A stretch of DNA of 32,627 bases from a virus: positions 1 through 32,627 of the IMG/VR virus record IMGVR_UViG_3300032116_000817; one strand, written 5' to 3'. This document shows positions 27,011 through 32,569 of the stretch, piece after piece. Under the pieces are notes generated by a model. The model made no database searches, was not told where the DNA came from, and saw only the letters and a list, made by a program, of their open reading frames with translations. The translations under genes were made by a program, and so were the position numbers. Each line of letters starts with the position of its first letter. Position 1 is the stretch's first letter.

Positions 27011-28921
27011 TTAAGATCTTACTAAATTTCCATTACCATAGCTTGAAGATACAATATAGTTTGATGCTGAAGGATCTGCTCCAGAAGAAATTTCATCAAC
27101 TACCATTTCAAATAAACTGCTATTAATATCTAGTTGCAAATATAAATCCTGCAATCCAATTACATCATTTGATTTTGGAATTGCAGATATTTGAATAGTC
27201 GGTTGTCCATTTATTATTTTTTCAGTAGATATTATATTTAATGGATTTAAATTAATTATACCTTTTTTATAATCTATAGTTCCAGCACTTCTCCTAACAA
27301 TAGTTGGGTTAGTTGAGGATTTATTTGGCAGACTAAAGAAGAATATGATCCCTGTTTCCCTATCAGTGTTTGGTATGTCTGATAAGTAGAGGTCTTCTTG
27401 TACCCCAGATATTCTAAATGCAGTAGATTTAATATTGAAACCGTTCAGATCCGAAATATGAAATTGATTGCCGAATCCAATTGAATATGTTGCAAAAGAA
27501 TTTGCTACTATTCTTAAATCCCTACGAATAGAAATTTTTGTAATGTTAGATGTAATTGCACTATGACTGTCATCTATAATTTTTAAAAATTTACTATATT
27601 TAAATCTCGCCCCATACTTATTCAACTCAGTGGATTTTGCATACTTATTTACATTATAATTAATTGCAGTTAATACCTGTTCTGACCCTGAAGATAAATT
27701 TGGATTATAATAAATTTTAGAATCTGTCTCTACGTAAAGATATTTTAAATCTAGAATTTCGGGAACTATTCCTGCAACAGAATATTGCTTTAACTTTAAT
27801 TTTATATTTTCTTTGATTAAATTTGGTAGAAAATCTCCAGTCCTTGGCTTAATACTAATGAAGACTTTTCCATACTGAGGGGGAATCAATTCTTCTCCAC
27901 CGAAAACAGAAATAGATTCTGTTTCTGGATATACTACAGTTTTAATAAGAGATTCGTAATCATTTGATGTTACGGCTCTATTTTGAGATGCGTATATCCT
28001 TCCTGAGTATTTTTTAATGGATTCAATCTCTTCTATATCCTCTCCACCAGACGAAATTAGCCCAGTTGATAATAAAGAAATTCCAGAGGTAATATTTTGG
28101 TTATTTGAAGACGACAATGTTCCAGAAAAAGAAAATTGAGATATTCCATTTCCAGATTCTCCATTGGATACAATATAAGAAACTTCTATTTGATCTCCAT
28201 TTTGCAGAGATTCTCCAAATACACCATCGCCAAAAATTATTTCATATCTTTCATCTTCTACTTCTTGTATGAAAAATACTTTGGAATTATTATCTATGTC
28301 TAGTATATTTTTATGAAGCATATAATTTGATTTGACACCATCTCTATCCACAGAGACAGAAAGCAAATCAGTATCAATGCCAGGATTGGGTAAAATAAAT
28401 CTTTGATTTAAATTATTAGTGTTATATGTAAAGTTAGTAGTAATCAATGAACCTTCATAGATTTTAATATCCTCAAAAGATGCAATGCCGTTAAAAATTG
28501 GTTTTGTAATATTCTCTAAGATTGAAAATACAAATGATTGGTTTGAAAATGTGTTTGAACTTGAAGATACTATTCCTTTTTTAAGAGTTATTGTAGAACT
28601 TTGTATATTCGAGTTTGAAAGATCTACAAAAAAACTTACTGTTGCTCTTGCTGATTTTTTGGATCTTGGAACATATCCAATGTTTCTCGCAAGAGCAACA
28701 ACATTTTCTCTTAATGTCGCACTATCTATAAAAACCTCATTTGCAACCATATTTGCATTATATGAAGTAATATAGGTATTATATGCTAATACATCTAAAA
28801 TTGTAGATAAATTAGATCCTTCAAAATTATAGTCAGTAAAATTTGAGTTTGATCTCAAATAATCTTTTAGTGTTGTCTTGATCTGATCGAAATCTAAATT
28901 TGAAAAATTTGTTAATGTCAT
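27011..28921 (-). CDS. gp6: Baseplate wedge protein gp6
   Basis: gp6 forms the inner baseplate ring and holds the wedges together through a dimer. The 636-residue length is close to T4 gp6 (660). The N-terminus (FDQIKTTLKDYLRSNSNFTD then GSNLSTILDVLAYNTYITSY) and VFIDSATLRENVVALARNIG, with the following YVPR, match the baseplate J-like / gp6 family. IEEIESIKKYSGRIYASQNR-like residues and AVTSNDYESLIKTV form the conserved middle. The ATG directly follows the gp25 stop codon (TAAATG), so translation is probably coupled to gp25, its partner in the wedge. Nothing unusual is seen. Confidence 0.94.
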   Translation of the reverse strand: MTLTNFSNLDFDQIKTTLKDYLRSNSNFTDYNFEGSNLSTILDVLAYNTYITSYNANMVANEVFIDSATLRENVVALARNIGYVPRSKKSARATVSFFVDLSNSNIQSSTITLKKGIVSSSSNTFSNQSFVFSILENITKPIFNGIASFEDIKIYEGSLITTNFTYNTNNLNQRFILPNPGIDTDLLSVSVDRDGVKSNYMLHKNILDIDNNSKVFFIQEVEDERYEIIFGDGVFGESLQNGDQIEVSYIVSNGESGNGISQFSFSGTLSSSNNQNITSGISLLSTGLISSGGEDIEEIESIKKYSGRIYASQNRAVTSNDYESLIKTVVYPETESISVFGGEELIPPQYGKVFISIKPRTGDFLPNLIKENIKLKLKQYSVAGIVPEILDLKYLYVETDSKIYYNPNLSSGSEQVLTAINYNVNKYAKSTELNKYGARFKYSKFLKIIDDSHSAITSNITKISIRRDLRIVANSFATYSIGFGNQFHISDLNGFNIKSTAFRISGVQEDLYLSDIPNTDRETGIIFFFSLPNKSSTNPTIVRRSAGTIDYKKGIINLNPLNIISTEKIINGQPTIQISAIPKSNDVIGLQDLYLQLDINSSLFEMVVDEISSGADPSASNYIVSSSYGNGNLVRS

Positions 28922-29323
28922 TTATCTAGAAGGCAGTAATACAAATTCTAACTGTTGTGGTTGTACATCTGCACCAATAATTCTATAGATTATTGTTACG
29001 TTAAAAGTATTATTATCATAATCTGGGACAGCACTAACATCAATTAATTCGACTCTTGGTTCATAATTTCGAATAGAATTTTCTATTTCATCTTTAATTG
29101 TAGTAGATGTAAGATCATCAAAGTTTTCAAATAACGATCTTTTTACTTGAGAACCAAAAAAGGGATTAAAAAATTTTTCTCCAGGTTGAGTGAAAACAAT
29201 ATTTCTTATAGAACGAGCAATTGCAGTTTCATTTTTAATTCCAATAAGGTCATTGTTCAGAGGATTAGCCTGAAATGACATACTTATATCTTTAAAACCA
29301 CTACTTACTCGTTCTAAAGGCAT
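28922..29323 (-). CDS. gp25: Baseplate wedge protein gp25
   Basis: gp25 is the small lysozyme-like-fold wedge subunit (GPW/gp25 family) that sits next to gp6 and nucleates sheath assembly. The 133-residue length is almost the same as T4 (132). The family features are present: an N-terminal DISMSFQANPLNNDLIGIKN, then AIARSIRNIVFTQPGEKFF, and NPFFGSQVKRSLFENFDD with the conserved Pro-Gly-Glu and Asn-Pro. The C-terminus has YRIIGADVQPQQLEFVL. The start is marked by a late-promoter-like AATAAATA about 21 bases upstream. There is no Shine-Dalgarno sequence, and a 9-bp A/T-only hairpin reaches into the start codon. Confidence 0.95.
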   Translation of the reverse strand: MPLERVSSGFKDISMSFQANPLNNDLIGIKNETAIARSIRNIVFTQPGEKFFNPFFGSQVKRSLFENFDDLTSTTIKDEIENSIRNYEPRVELIDVSAVPDYDNNTFNVTIIYRIIGADVQPQQLEFVLLPSR

Positions 29324-29343
29324 ATTAAATTAAAATTTAATAT
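29322..29343 (-). other. AT-only hairpin over the gp25 start
   Basis: ATATTAAAT (29322-29330) and ATTTAATAT (29335-29343) form a perfect 9-bp inverted repeat around a 4-base loop. In the transcript this pairs the leader with the first bases of the gp25 ATG. The stem has no G or C, so it would be weak, and the high AT content makes chance a serious alternative. Confidence 0.4.
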
Positions 29344-29351
29344 TATTTATT
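29344..29351 (-). promoter_or_regulatory. Late-promoter-like AATAAATA before gp25
   Basis: The minus strand reads AATAAATA 21-28 bases before the gp25 ATG, overlapping the stop codon of the upstream 84-residue gene. It stands at the head of the baseplate block, a logical place for a strong late promoter. Confidence 0.45.
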
Positions 29352-29604
29352 ATAGATTTTTTGTCTCATAAATTGGCTCTGTTCCATATTCCCAATCATC
29401 ATAGTCATTATCATTGCGAATTGTTGAATGGAGTTCGTTTTGATGAAAAAAATCATGCTTTTTTGGAGTAAGATCATCATTTGAGATCTCGCGAAGCATT
29501 TTCTGAGATGAGATTTTACTTTCCCACCCATATTCACTTGCCAAATATTGAGTTCCCCATTTACTTTGCATGAAGTTTTGATCTTTATCGACTTTTTTGG
29601 TCAT
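29350..29604 (-). CDS. Small protein of unknown function (84 aa) upstream of gp25
   Basis: This is an 84-residue charged protein. It begins MTKKVDKDQNFMQSKWGTQY and has an acidic, aromatic C-terminus (NDNDYDDWEYGTEP). I do not recognise a family. A good ribosome-binding site (CAGGAG, about 6 bases before the ATG) supports this start and frame over an overlapping 64-codon frame inside it. In T4 the gene before gp25 is uvsY, but this protein has neither the length (137) nor the character of UvsY. A 6-bp hairpin lies directly upstream and overlaps the edge of the ribosome-binding site. Confidence 0.8.
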   Translation of the reverse strand: MTKKVDKDQNFMQSKWGTQYLASEYGWESKISSQKMLREISNDDLTPKKHDFFHQNELHSTIRNDNDYDDWEYGTEPIYETKNL

Positions 29605-29612
29605 TTTAGCTC

Positions 29613-29630
29613 CTGATTATTGAAAATCAG
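29613..29630 (-). promoter_or_regulatory. Hairpin overlapping the ribosome-binding site of the 84-residue gene
   Basis: CTGATT (29613-29618) and AATCAG (29625-29630) form a perfect 6-bp stem with a 6-base loop on either strand. On the minus strand the stem runs straight into the GGAG ribosome-binding site (29610-29613), so folding would compete with ribosome access. It could also be a weak end point for the upstream transcript. It is not followed by a U-run. Confidence 0.4.
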
Positions 29631-29647
29631 AACTTTTTACGGGGTTG

Positions 29648-29863
29648 CTATCCCGAGTTCTCAAAAATGTTAGTATTGTGTCGATTTAAAGTATAATTTT
29701 TTTGTATTCTGACATCAGAATTTTTAAAAGTCCAACACTCTCCATTACTATCTAGGAACACAACCCACTCTAAATCATGCTCTTGAGAACGATCAATTAC
29801 AAAAAAAGCCCAACCTTTACCTTTAGGAGTAAAGACTGGGATTTGGGGATTTAATTGTAGCAT
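29648..29863 (-). CDS. Small conserved cyanophage protein (71 aa), unknown function
   Basis: This is a compact 71-residue protein. MLQLNPQIPVFTPKGKGWAF is followed by an alternating hydrophobic pattern (FVIDRSQEHDLEWVVFLDSN, GECWTFKNSDVRIQKN), which suggests a small beta-barrel or SH3-like fold. From memory, very similar proteins with a GECWTW-type motif are common in marine cyanophages, where they have no assigned function. It starts six bases after the stop of the 47-residue gene and ends 43 bases before the next gene. AAGGA lies about 15 bases before the ATG, further than usual. Confidence 0.85.
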   Translation of the reverse strand: MLQLNPQIPVFTPKGKGWAFFVIDRSQEHDLEWVVFLDSNGECWTFKNSDVRIQKNYTLNRHNTNIFENSG

Positions 29864-29869
29864 TTTATT

Positions 29870-30013
29870 TTATTTTCCTTGACCGCGATACCTTTTCTTA
29901 CGTCCATTACGAGAAGTTGCACTTAGCAATGTACGAGCAGAACGGCCCTGTCTGGTCTTCTTAGGTGCTCCAGGTTCAAAATTAACCTTATTACTTCCAC
30001 CTTTAGTTGCCAT
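29870..30013 (-). CDS. Small basic protein (47 aa), conserved in cyanophages
   Basis: My translation from the ATG at 30011-30013 gives 47 residues: MATKGGSNKVNFEPGAPKKT, then RQGRSARTLLSATSRNGRKK and RYRGQGK, ending in TAA. It is strongly basic and Gly/Arg-rich, with a ribosomal-protein-like feel, so it may bind nucleic acid. From memory, near-identical small proteins ending RYRGQGK occur in other T4-like cyanophages. A strong GGAGG ribosome-binding site about 9 bases before the ATG supports the start. It sits in a tight run with the 50-residue gene (one base between) and the 71-residue gene (six bases), so it is part of one transcript. Confidence 0.85.
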   Translation of the reverse strand: MATKGGSNKVNFEPGAPKKTRQGRSARTLLSATSRNGRKKRYRGQGK

Positions 30014-30014
30014 T

Positions 30015-30167
30015 TTAAATTTCCTCCAGTTCAATTAAATTTGGATCAATGTCTTCCCCTGAAAAATAACGTTCAGAGAAGTCTTGTAAGATCTCACTAC
30101 ATTCTTCTGCAGTAAGATCTTTATAAATTTTACGCCCTTTATATAAAAGATTGTAAGTTGTTTCCAT
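30015..30167 (-). CDS. Small protein of unknown function (50 aa)
   Basis: Translation from the ATG at 30165-30167 gives METTYNLLYKGRKIYKDLTA, then EECSEILQDFSERYFSGEDI and DPNLIELEEI before TAA. It is short and acidic, probably a beta hairpin followed by a helix. The ATG overlaps the TGA of the glycosyltransferase-like gene (TGATG), and the stop is one base before the next gene, so it is read by coupled translation. This tight fit and sensible codon use are the main support. I do not recognise a family with certainty, although it resembles small cyanophage proteins of the same position. Confidence 0.75.
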   Translation of the reverse strand: METTYNLLYKGRKIYKDLTAEECSEILQDFSERYFSGEDIDPNLIELEEI

Positions 30168-30937
30168 CAGATAATACGAGTTTTCTCATGACCAACTCTA
30201 ATACGAGGATCGCACCAGATTTCAAATCCCTCTTCCTTTGCATCAAGACAGAATGAAACATCTTCCCCACACATATCTTGCACTGCACCAGATTCAAAGA
30301 CTTGCATCTTAGGAGCAAACCAAGGATATTCAAGATTTTCAAAAACTCCATTTTTAATCATAACCCAACCAAAACCTGTATAGTCTACAGTGAATGGCTT
30401 ACGGCGCTTGGAGATGGACTCTACAGTCTCATGATTCATAACTCCACCATTCTTGCGGAAGTCATCTTCCTCCAACCAGTGCGCGACAGAGGTTGTGTGT
30501 CCGTCTTCAGTTGCATACCAACCAGCGACAATTTCACGCTCCTCTCCTTCTGCAGGGAAAGCAACATCACAGAGTTGCCAGAATTTGTTAGAATCAAAAA
30601 CAATATCACTATCAATCCAAAGTTGATAATCATATTGAAGTCTTCCATCCCAAGGAATTTGCTTTGGTCCTCTTAGAACATTTGCTCCAAGACATTTGCA
30701 ACGGGCGAAATTAACCATTGATGAGTAGTCTTGAGAAATCTGAATACTCATTCCATTTTGAACGATGTCAAAGCACAACTGTACAAATGCTTTGAGGAAA
30801 ATAAAAGAGCAACCTCTTCCGGGCAAACAGAAGACAATACTTTTACCTCTCATTCTCTCTTTAATAGCATCATAATCCCATTCTTGTTCTTGAGATGTTG
30901 TTGGTGCCTTTGCTTTTACTGTAAATCCTTTTGCCAT
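30167..30937 (-). CDS. Glycosyltransferase-like protein with DSD motif (256 aa)
   Basis: This is probably a GT-A fold nucleotide-sugar-dependent transferase. The hallmark is YQLWIDSDIVF, with Asp109-Ser110-Asp111 as the DxD metal and nucleotide-sugar site. It is preceded by an N-terminal strand GKSIVFCLPGRGCSFIFLKA. Later conserved-type segments are VDYTGFGWVMIKNGVF (about 184-199), CGEDVSFCLDAKEEGF (223-238), with a possible catalytic Glu225/Asp226 pair, and the C-terminal IRVGHEK (His250). There is no membrane segment. From memory, close homologues are common in marine cyanophages. The acceptor is unknown and could be a virion protein, DNA or a host glycan. A sigma70-like promoter candidate lies just upstream (30961-30990). 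Confidence 0.82.
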   Translation of the reverse strand: MAKGFTVKAKAPTTSQEQEWDYDAIKERMRGKSIVFCLPGRGCSFIFLKAFVQLCFDIVQNGMSIQISQDYSSMVNFARCKCLGANVLRGPKQIPWDGRLQYDYQLWIDSDIVFDSNKFWQLCDVAFPAEGEEREIVAGWYATEDGHTTSVAHWLEEDDFRKNGGVMNHETVESISKRRKPFTVDYTGFGWVMIKNGVFENLEYPWFAPKMQVFESGAVQDMCGEDVSFCLDAKEEGFEIWCDPRIRVGHEKTRII

Positions 30938-30960
30938 AAAGTTAATAAACCTTCATTTCA

Positions 30961-30990
30961 ATATTAACACTGTATATATTCGATTGTCAA
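30961..30990 (-). promoter_or_regulatory. Sigma70-like promoter before the glycosyltransferase-like gene
   Basis: The minus strand has a perfect TTGACA at 30985-30990, 18 bases, then TAATAT at 30961-30966 (4 of 6 matches to TATAAT). It lies in the gap before the ATG at 30937 and overlaps the stop codon of the 66-residue gene. Host-type promoters of this kind are used for early transcription in T4-like phages. Confidence 0.45.
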
Positions 30991-31187
30991 TGAGAAGAAT
31001 TTAATACAACCTCTTTATTCACAAACAAAGATTCATATTGTAAATCATCTTTGTTTATGTCTTTCCCAAGCAAATCAACCATCCTGTGTAGCATCTCCCA
31101 GACCTCAGAAAATTTTTCCTCTGGAAGACTGTGATATATGCACTTATCCTTTGCATATATGTGATATATCTTTTCTTGATTTCTCAT
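30987..31187 (-). CDS. Small conserved cyanophage protein (66 aa), unknown function
   Basis: This is a 66-residue protein. It begins MRNQEKIYHIYAKDKCIYHS, followed by LPEEKFSEVWEMLHRMVDLL and KDDLQYESLF. The pattern is a beta hairpin, an amphipathic helix, then another strand. From memory, small proteins with a KDECVYHNL...F.EVW..L..MV pattern are frequent in marine cyanophages and have no assigned role. The ATG follows a long A/T tract and lacks a clear ribosome-binding site. It lies 22 bases after the preceding gene, and that gap contains a weak AT-rich inverted repeat. Confidence 0.85.
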   Translation of the reverse strand: MRNQEKIYHIYAKDKCIYHSLPEEKFSEVWEMLHRMVDLLGKDINKDDLQYESLFVNKEVVLNSSH

Positions 31188-31209
31188 AAAAAAATTTTTC
31201 GGGAATTTT

Positions 31210-31350
31210 TTATTTGGTCACTGCATTATATATCATAACAGTCAGAATTCCAAGCGGAACGCCAAAGATTTTCAGCATTTTCCCCGGATAGCGTATCAGC
31301 CACCCCGCAAAGACTACTTTCCAGAAACTCCAATATGGGCGGTGTTTCAT
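31210..31350 (-). CDS. Small membrane protein (46 aa) coupled to the 45-residue gene
   Basis: The protein is MKHRPYWSFWKVVFAGWLIR, then YPGKMLKIFGVPLGILTVMI and YNAVTK. A hydrophobic segment at about residues 28-44 is a probable membrane helix, with basic residues in front. I chose the ATG at 31348-31350 because it overlaps the TGA of the upstream gene in the form ATGA, a common coupling arrangement. A longer frame opening with TTG at 31413 would run through the upstream gene. This stretch has a clearly higher G+C content than its neighbours, which may mean a different origin. The function is unknown. Confidence 0.65.
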   Translation of the reverse strand: MKHRPYWSFWKVVFAGWLIRYPGKMLKIFGVPLGILTVMIYNAVTK

Positions 31351-31484
31351 TTCTTTTTTCTTTTCGAAGATGCTCTTTTCTGTGCGGGTGTCCGAAATAT
31401 TCCAGTGGCGCAACTTTTATTCTTTTTGTGCTTTCCTCCGAAAATTCCCCAACCGTAACAATTTGCTTTCTTCTTTGGTGCCAT
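31347..31484 (-). CDS. Small basic Cys-containing protein (45 aa)
   Basis: Translation from the ATG at 31482-31484 gives MAPKKKANCYGWGIFGGKHK, KNKSCATGIFRTPAQKRASS and KRKKK, then TGA. It is very basic, with two cysteines (9 and 25) around a Gly-rich core and Lys/Arg clusters at both ends, so nucleic-acid binding is plausible. The support is the ATGA overlap with the following gene and an unbroken, sensible frame. There is no good ribosome-binding site, since the leader is TTTCCCAG followed by an A-run. A 12-base A tract (31499-31510) lies just upstream. I do not recognise a family with confidence. Confidence 0.6.
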   Translation of the reverse strand: MAPKKKANCYGWGIFGGKHKKNKSCATGIFRTPAQKRASSKRKKK

Positions 31485-31616
31485 TTTTTTCTGGGAAATT
31501 TTTTTTTTTTATAAGAGTGAGATAGAGGTCGAAAAAGACATACACTGTAGGTTAGGGACTTATCGATTTTTCATAACGGGGGGCAACGCAAAATATAAAC
31601 AATTAACAATAAAACA
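31485..31616. other. Non-coding leader region before the small-gene run
   Basis: No reading frame is supported here. On the minus strand it ends in CTTATAAAA followed by a 12-A tract, which gives a possible -10 or late-like TATAAA without a convincing -35 partner. A short G-run lies near 31578-31583. I see no tRNA and no strong terminator. Confidence 0.4.
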
Positions 31617-31850
31617 TAATAACTGCTATAACGAATAAACAACTGACAACGAATAACTATCATTATTCGTCATTGTTTATACTAACTGCCCCCAATCACT
31701 GCGTTATTACTATAAAACAACGCAGTTCTTTACACTAACTCCCAACAAAAACCCTACTTATACATAAAGAACTGCCTATTCTTTATACGAACTGCTGCCA
31801 ATTAACGACGAACAATAATAACTATAAAGAATTAAGTTGCCCCAAGTGAT
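31617..31850. repeat. Cluster of hairpins and degenerate direct repeats (array A)
   Basis: There are three strong inverted repeats in about 150 bases. (1) ACGAATAA (31649-31656) with TTATTCGT (31663-31670), enclosed by ATAAACAA (31635-31642) with TTGTTTAT (31673-31680). (2) ACTGCGTT (31698-31705) with AACGCAGT (31719-31726). (3) ATAAAGAA (31764-31771) with TTCTTTAT (31779-31786). The spacing element ACTAACT or ACGAACT starts at 31681, 31734 and 31787, exactly 53 bases apart, and each copy is followed by a C-rich stretch. ACGAATAA also occurs as a direct repeat at 31631 and 31649. No coding frame fits. The stems are not followed by U-runs on the minus strand, so they are not simple terminators. 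Confidence 0.75.
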
Positions 31851-31956
31851 ATAAACAATCAGACAAAGTAATAATAATAAACGAAACATCTATCAGGCGA
31901 TGTACCTTACTGACGCTGAGTATAATACACTTAGGGCGATTTGAAGAGTATTCTAA
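31851..31956. other. Non-coding gap between array A and the 55-residue gene
   Basis: No gene is supported. ACATC and GATGT form a weak 5-bp stem near 31886-31903. The plus strand has a TATAAT at 31921-31926, but without a -35 element or a gene downstream on that strand. I see nothing else. Confidence 0.3.
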
Positions 31957-32124
31957 TTACCAACGCACGTTGAGATCTTCTACATAACTCTTCACCTGTT
32001 CATTACGATCAAGTTCAAAGAGTTTGTTCCAGTTAATCTGATGTGGATTAAAATCTTCATTCACGTTGAGTTCTAACGTGATGCGATACTTATTCTTTTG
32101 TGCTGTGAGAGAAGCAGTTGCCAT
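31957..32124 (-). CDS. Small conserved cyanophage protein (55 aa), unknown function
   Basis: Translation from the ATG at 32122-32124 gives MATASLTAQKNKYRITLELN, VNEDFNPHQINWNKLFELDR and NEQVKSYVEDLNVRW before TAA. The first half is a beta hairpin (YRITLELNV), followed by a helical segment. From memory, small cyanophage proteins with the same LELNV.DDFNPHQIDW.KLF pattern exist, which supports coding. The gene stands alone, with non-coding repeat regions on both sides (arrays A and B). The ATG has no obvious ribosome-binding site. The role is unknown. Confidence 0.8.
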   Translation of the reverse strand: MATASLTAQKNKYRITLELNVNEDFNPHQINWNKLFELDRNEQVKSYVEDLNVRW

Positions 32125-32207
32125 AAGAGAGAAAGAACGGAGGAACGAATAAACTCTACTGTTGAATTCTACCAGACCCTACTCTACCCGTCAAGTTATT
32201 CCCTACA
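32125..32207. other. Leader between array B and the 55-residue gene
   Basis: No coding frame is supported. One copy of ACGAATAAAC (32145-32154) matches the end of the last array unit (32513-32522), but it is out of the 72-base phase. I see no clear -35/-10 pair for the 55-residue gene. Confidence 0.3.
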
Positions 32208-32517
32208 ACGAATCTTAATTATACACGAATACTTTCTATCTGTAAGTGCGCGGAAGACTTATACAACCAATTCTCCAATACGAATCTTATCTAAACACGA
32301 ATGAATTATCAGATTAGAATATAACAGCAGTGTTATATTGTTATGCTCTATACGAATCTTATCTAATCACGAACAAACTTATGAGTTCTTAATTCTCATC
32401 AGTTCGCATTATCAAATCTCTGTACGAATCTTATCTAATCACGAACAAGTTCTGAGATGTAATCTCATTGTCTGTTTGATTCTGATGGTTCTGTACGGTG
32501 TCTTATCTAATAACGAA
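32208..32517. repeat. Phased 72-bp repeat array with hairpin spacers (array B)
   Basis: Five copies of a 22-23 nt core start at 32208, 32280, 32352, 32424 and 32495. Aligned on the inner TCT, they stand at 32213, 32285, 32357, 32429 and 32501, exactly 72 bases apart each time. The core is ACGAA, then TCTTATCTAATC, then ACGAA. The third and fourth copies are identical, the second has one change, and the outermost copies are degenerate. The four spacers are 49-50 nt and unlike each other, but each holds an inverted repeat: TAAGT/ACTTA (32243-32261), AATATAAC/GTTATATT (32318-32339), ATGAG/CTCAT (32381-32399) and TGAGAT/ATCTCA (32453-32467). No coding frame is supported. The direction of action is unknown. 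Confidence 0.85.
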
Positions 32518-32569
32518 TAAACACAACAAAACCTTCTCACAAATTTCAAAGTTTTGCATAGAAAACTTA

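Noticed and set aside
29343-29537. 64-codon minus-strand frame overlapping the 84-residue gene
   Set aside because: It is a shadow frame without a ribosome-binding site. The 84-residue frame has a strong CAGGAG and better amino-acid composition.
29350-29604. UvsY or gp53 homologue upstream of gp25
   Set aside because: Position alone suggested UvsY (as in T4) or gp53, but at 84 residues it is too short and no recognisable motif of either family is present.
30278-30676. 132-codon plus-strand frame opposite the glycosyltransferase-like gene
   Set aside because: It lies antisense to a well-supported gene with DxD and other motifs. There are no plus-strand genes anywhere else in the window and no ribosome-binding site.
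31210-31413. 67-codon version of the small membrane protein, starting at TTG 31413
   Set aside because: It reads through the 45-residue gene in another frame. The internal ATG at 31350 overlaps that gene's stop as ATGA and gives a cleaner start.
31635-31786. Rho-independent terminators for the 55-residue gene
   Set aside because: The stems are good, but no U-run follows them on the minus strand, and there are three in a row with other repeats between. This is not a typical terminator.
31910-31926. Plus-strand promoter at the TATAAT at 31921
   Set aside because: There is no -35 element at a suitable distance and no plus-strand gene downstream. The match is expected by chance in AT-rich sequence.
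32208-32517. CRISPR array
   Set aside because: The regular repeat-spacer layout invites this call. However, the spacers carry their own inverted repeats, the repeats are not palindromic, two of the five are degenerate, the spacers are long for 22-nt repeats, and no cas gene is present in the window.
32208-32517. tRNA genes, because the unit is 72 bases long
   Set aside because: There is no acceptor stem, no T-arm consensus with a matching stem and no CCA end. The hairpins move within the unit, unlike anticodon arms.
32098-32520. Plus-strand reading frames of 60-68 codons over the array
   Set aside because: They run through repeat DNA (the same ILSNHE-type peptide appears with each core), have no ribosome-binding sites and lie opposite the 55-residue gene. 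They are by-products of the repeats.
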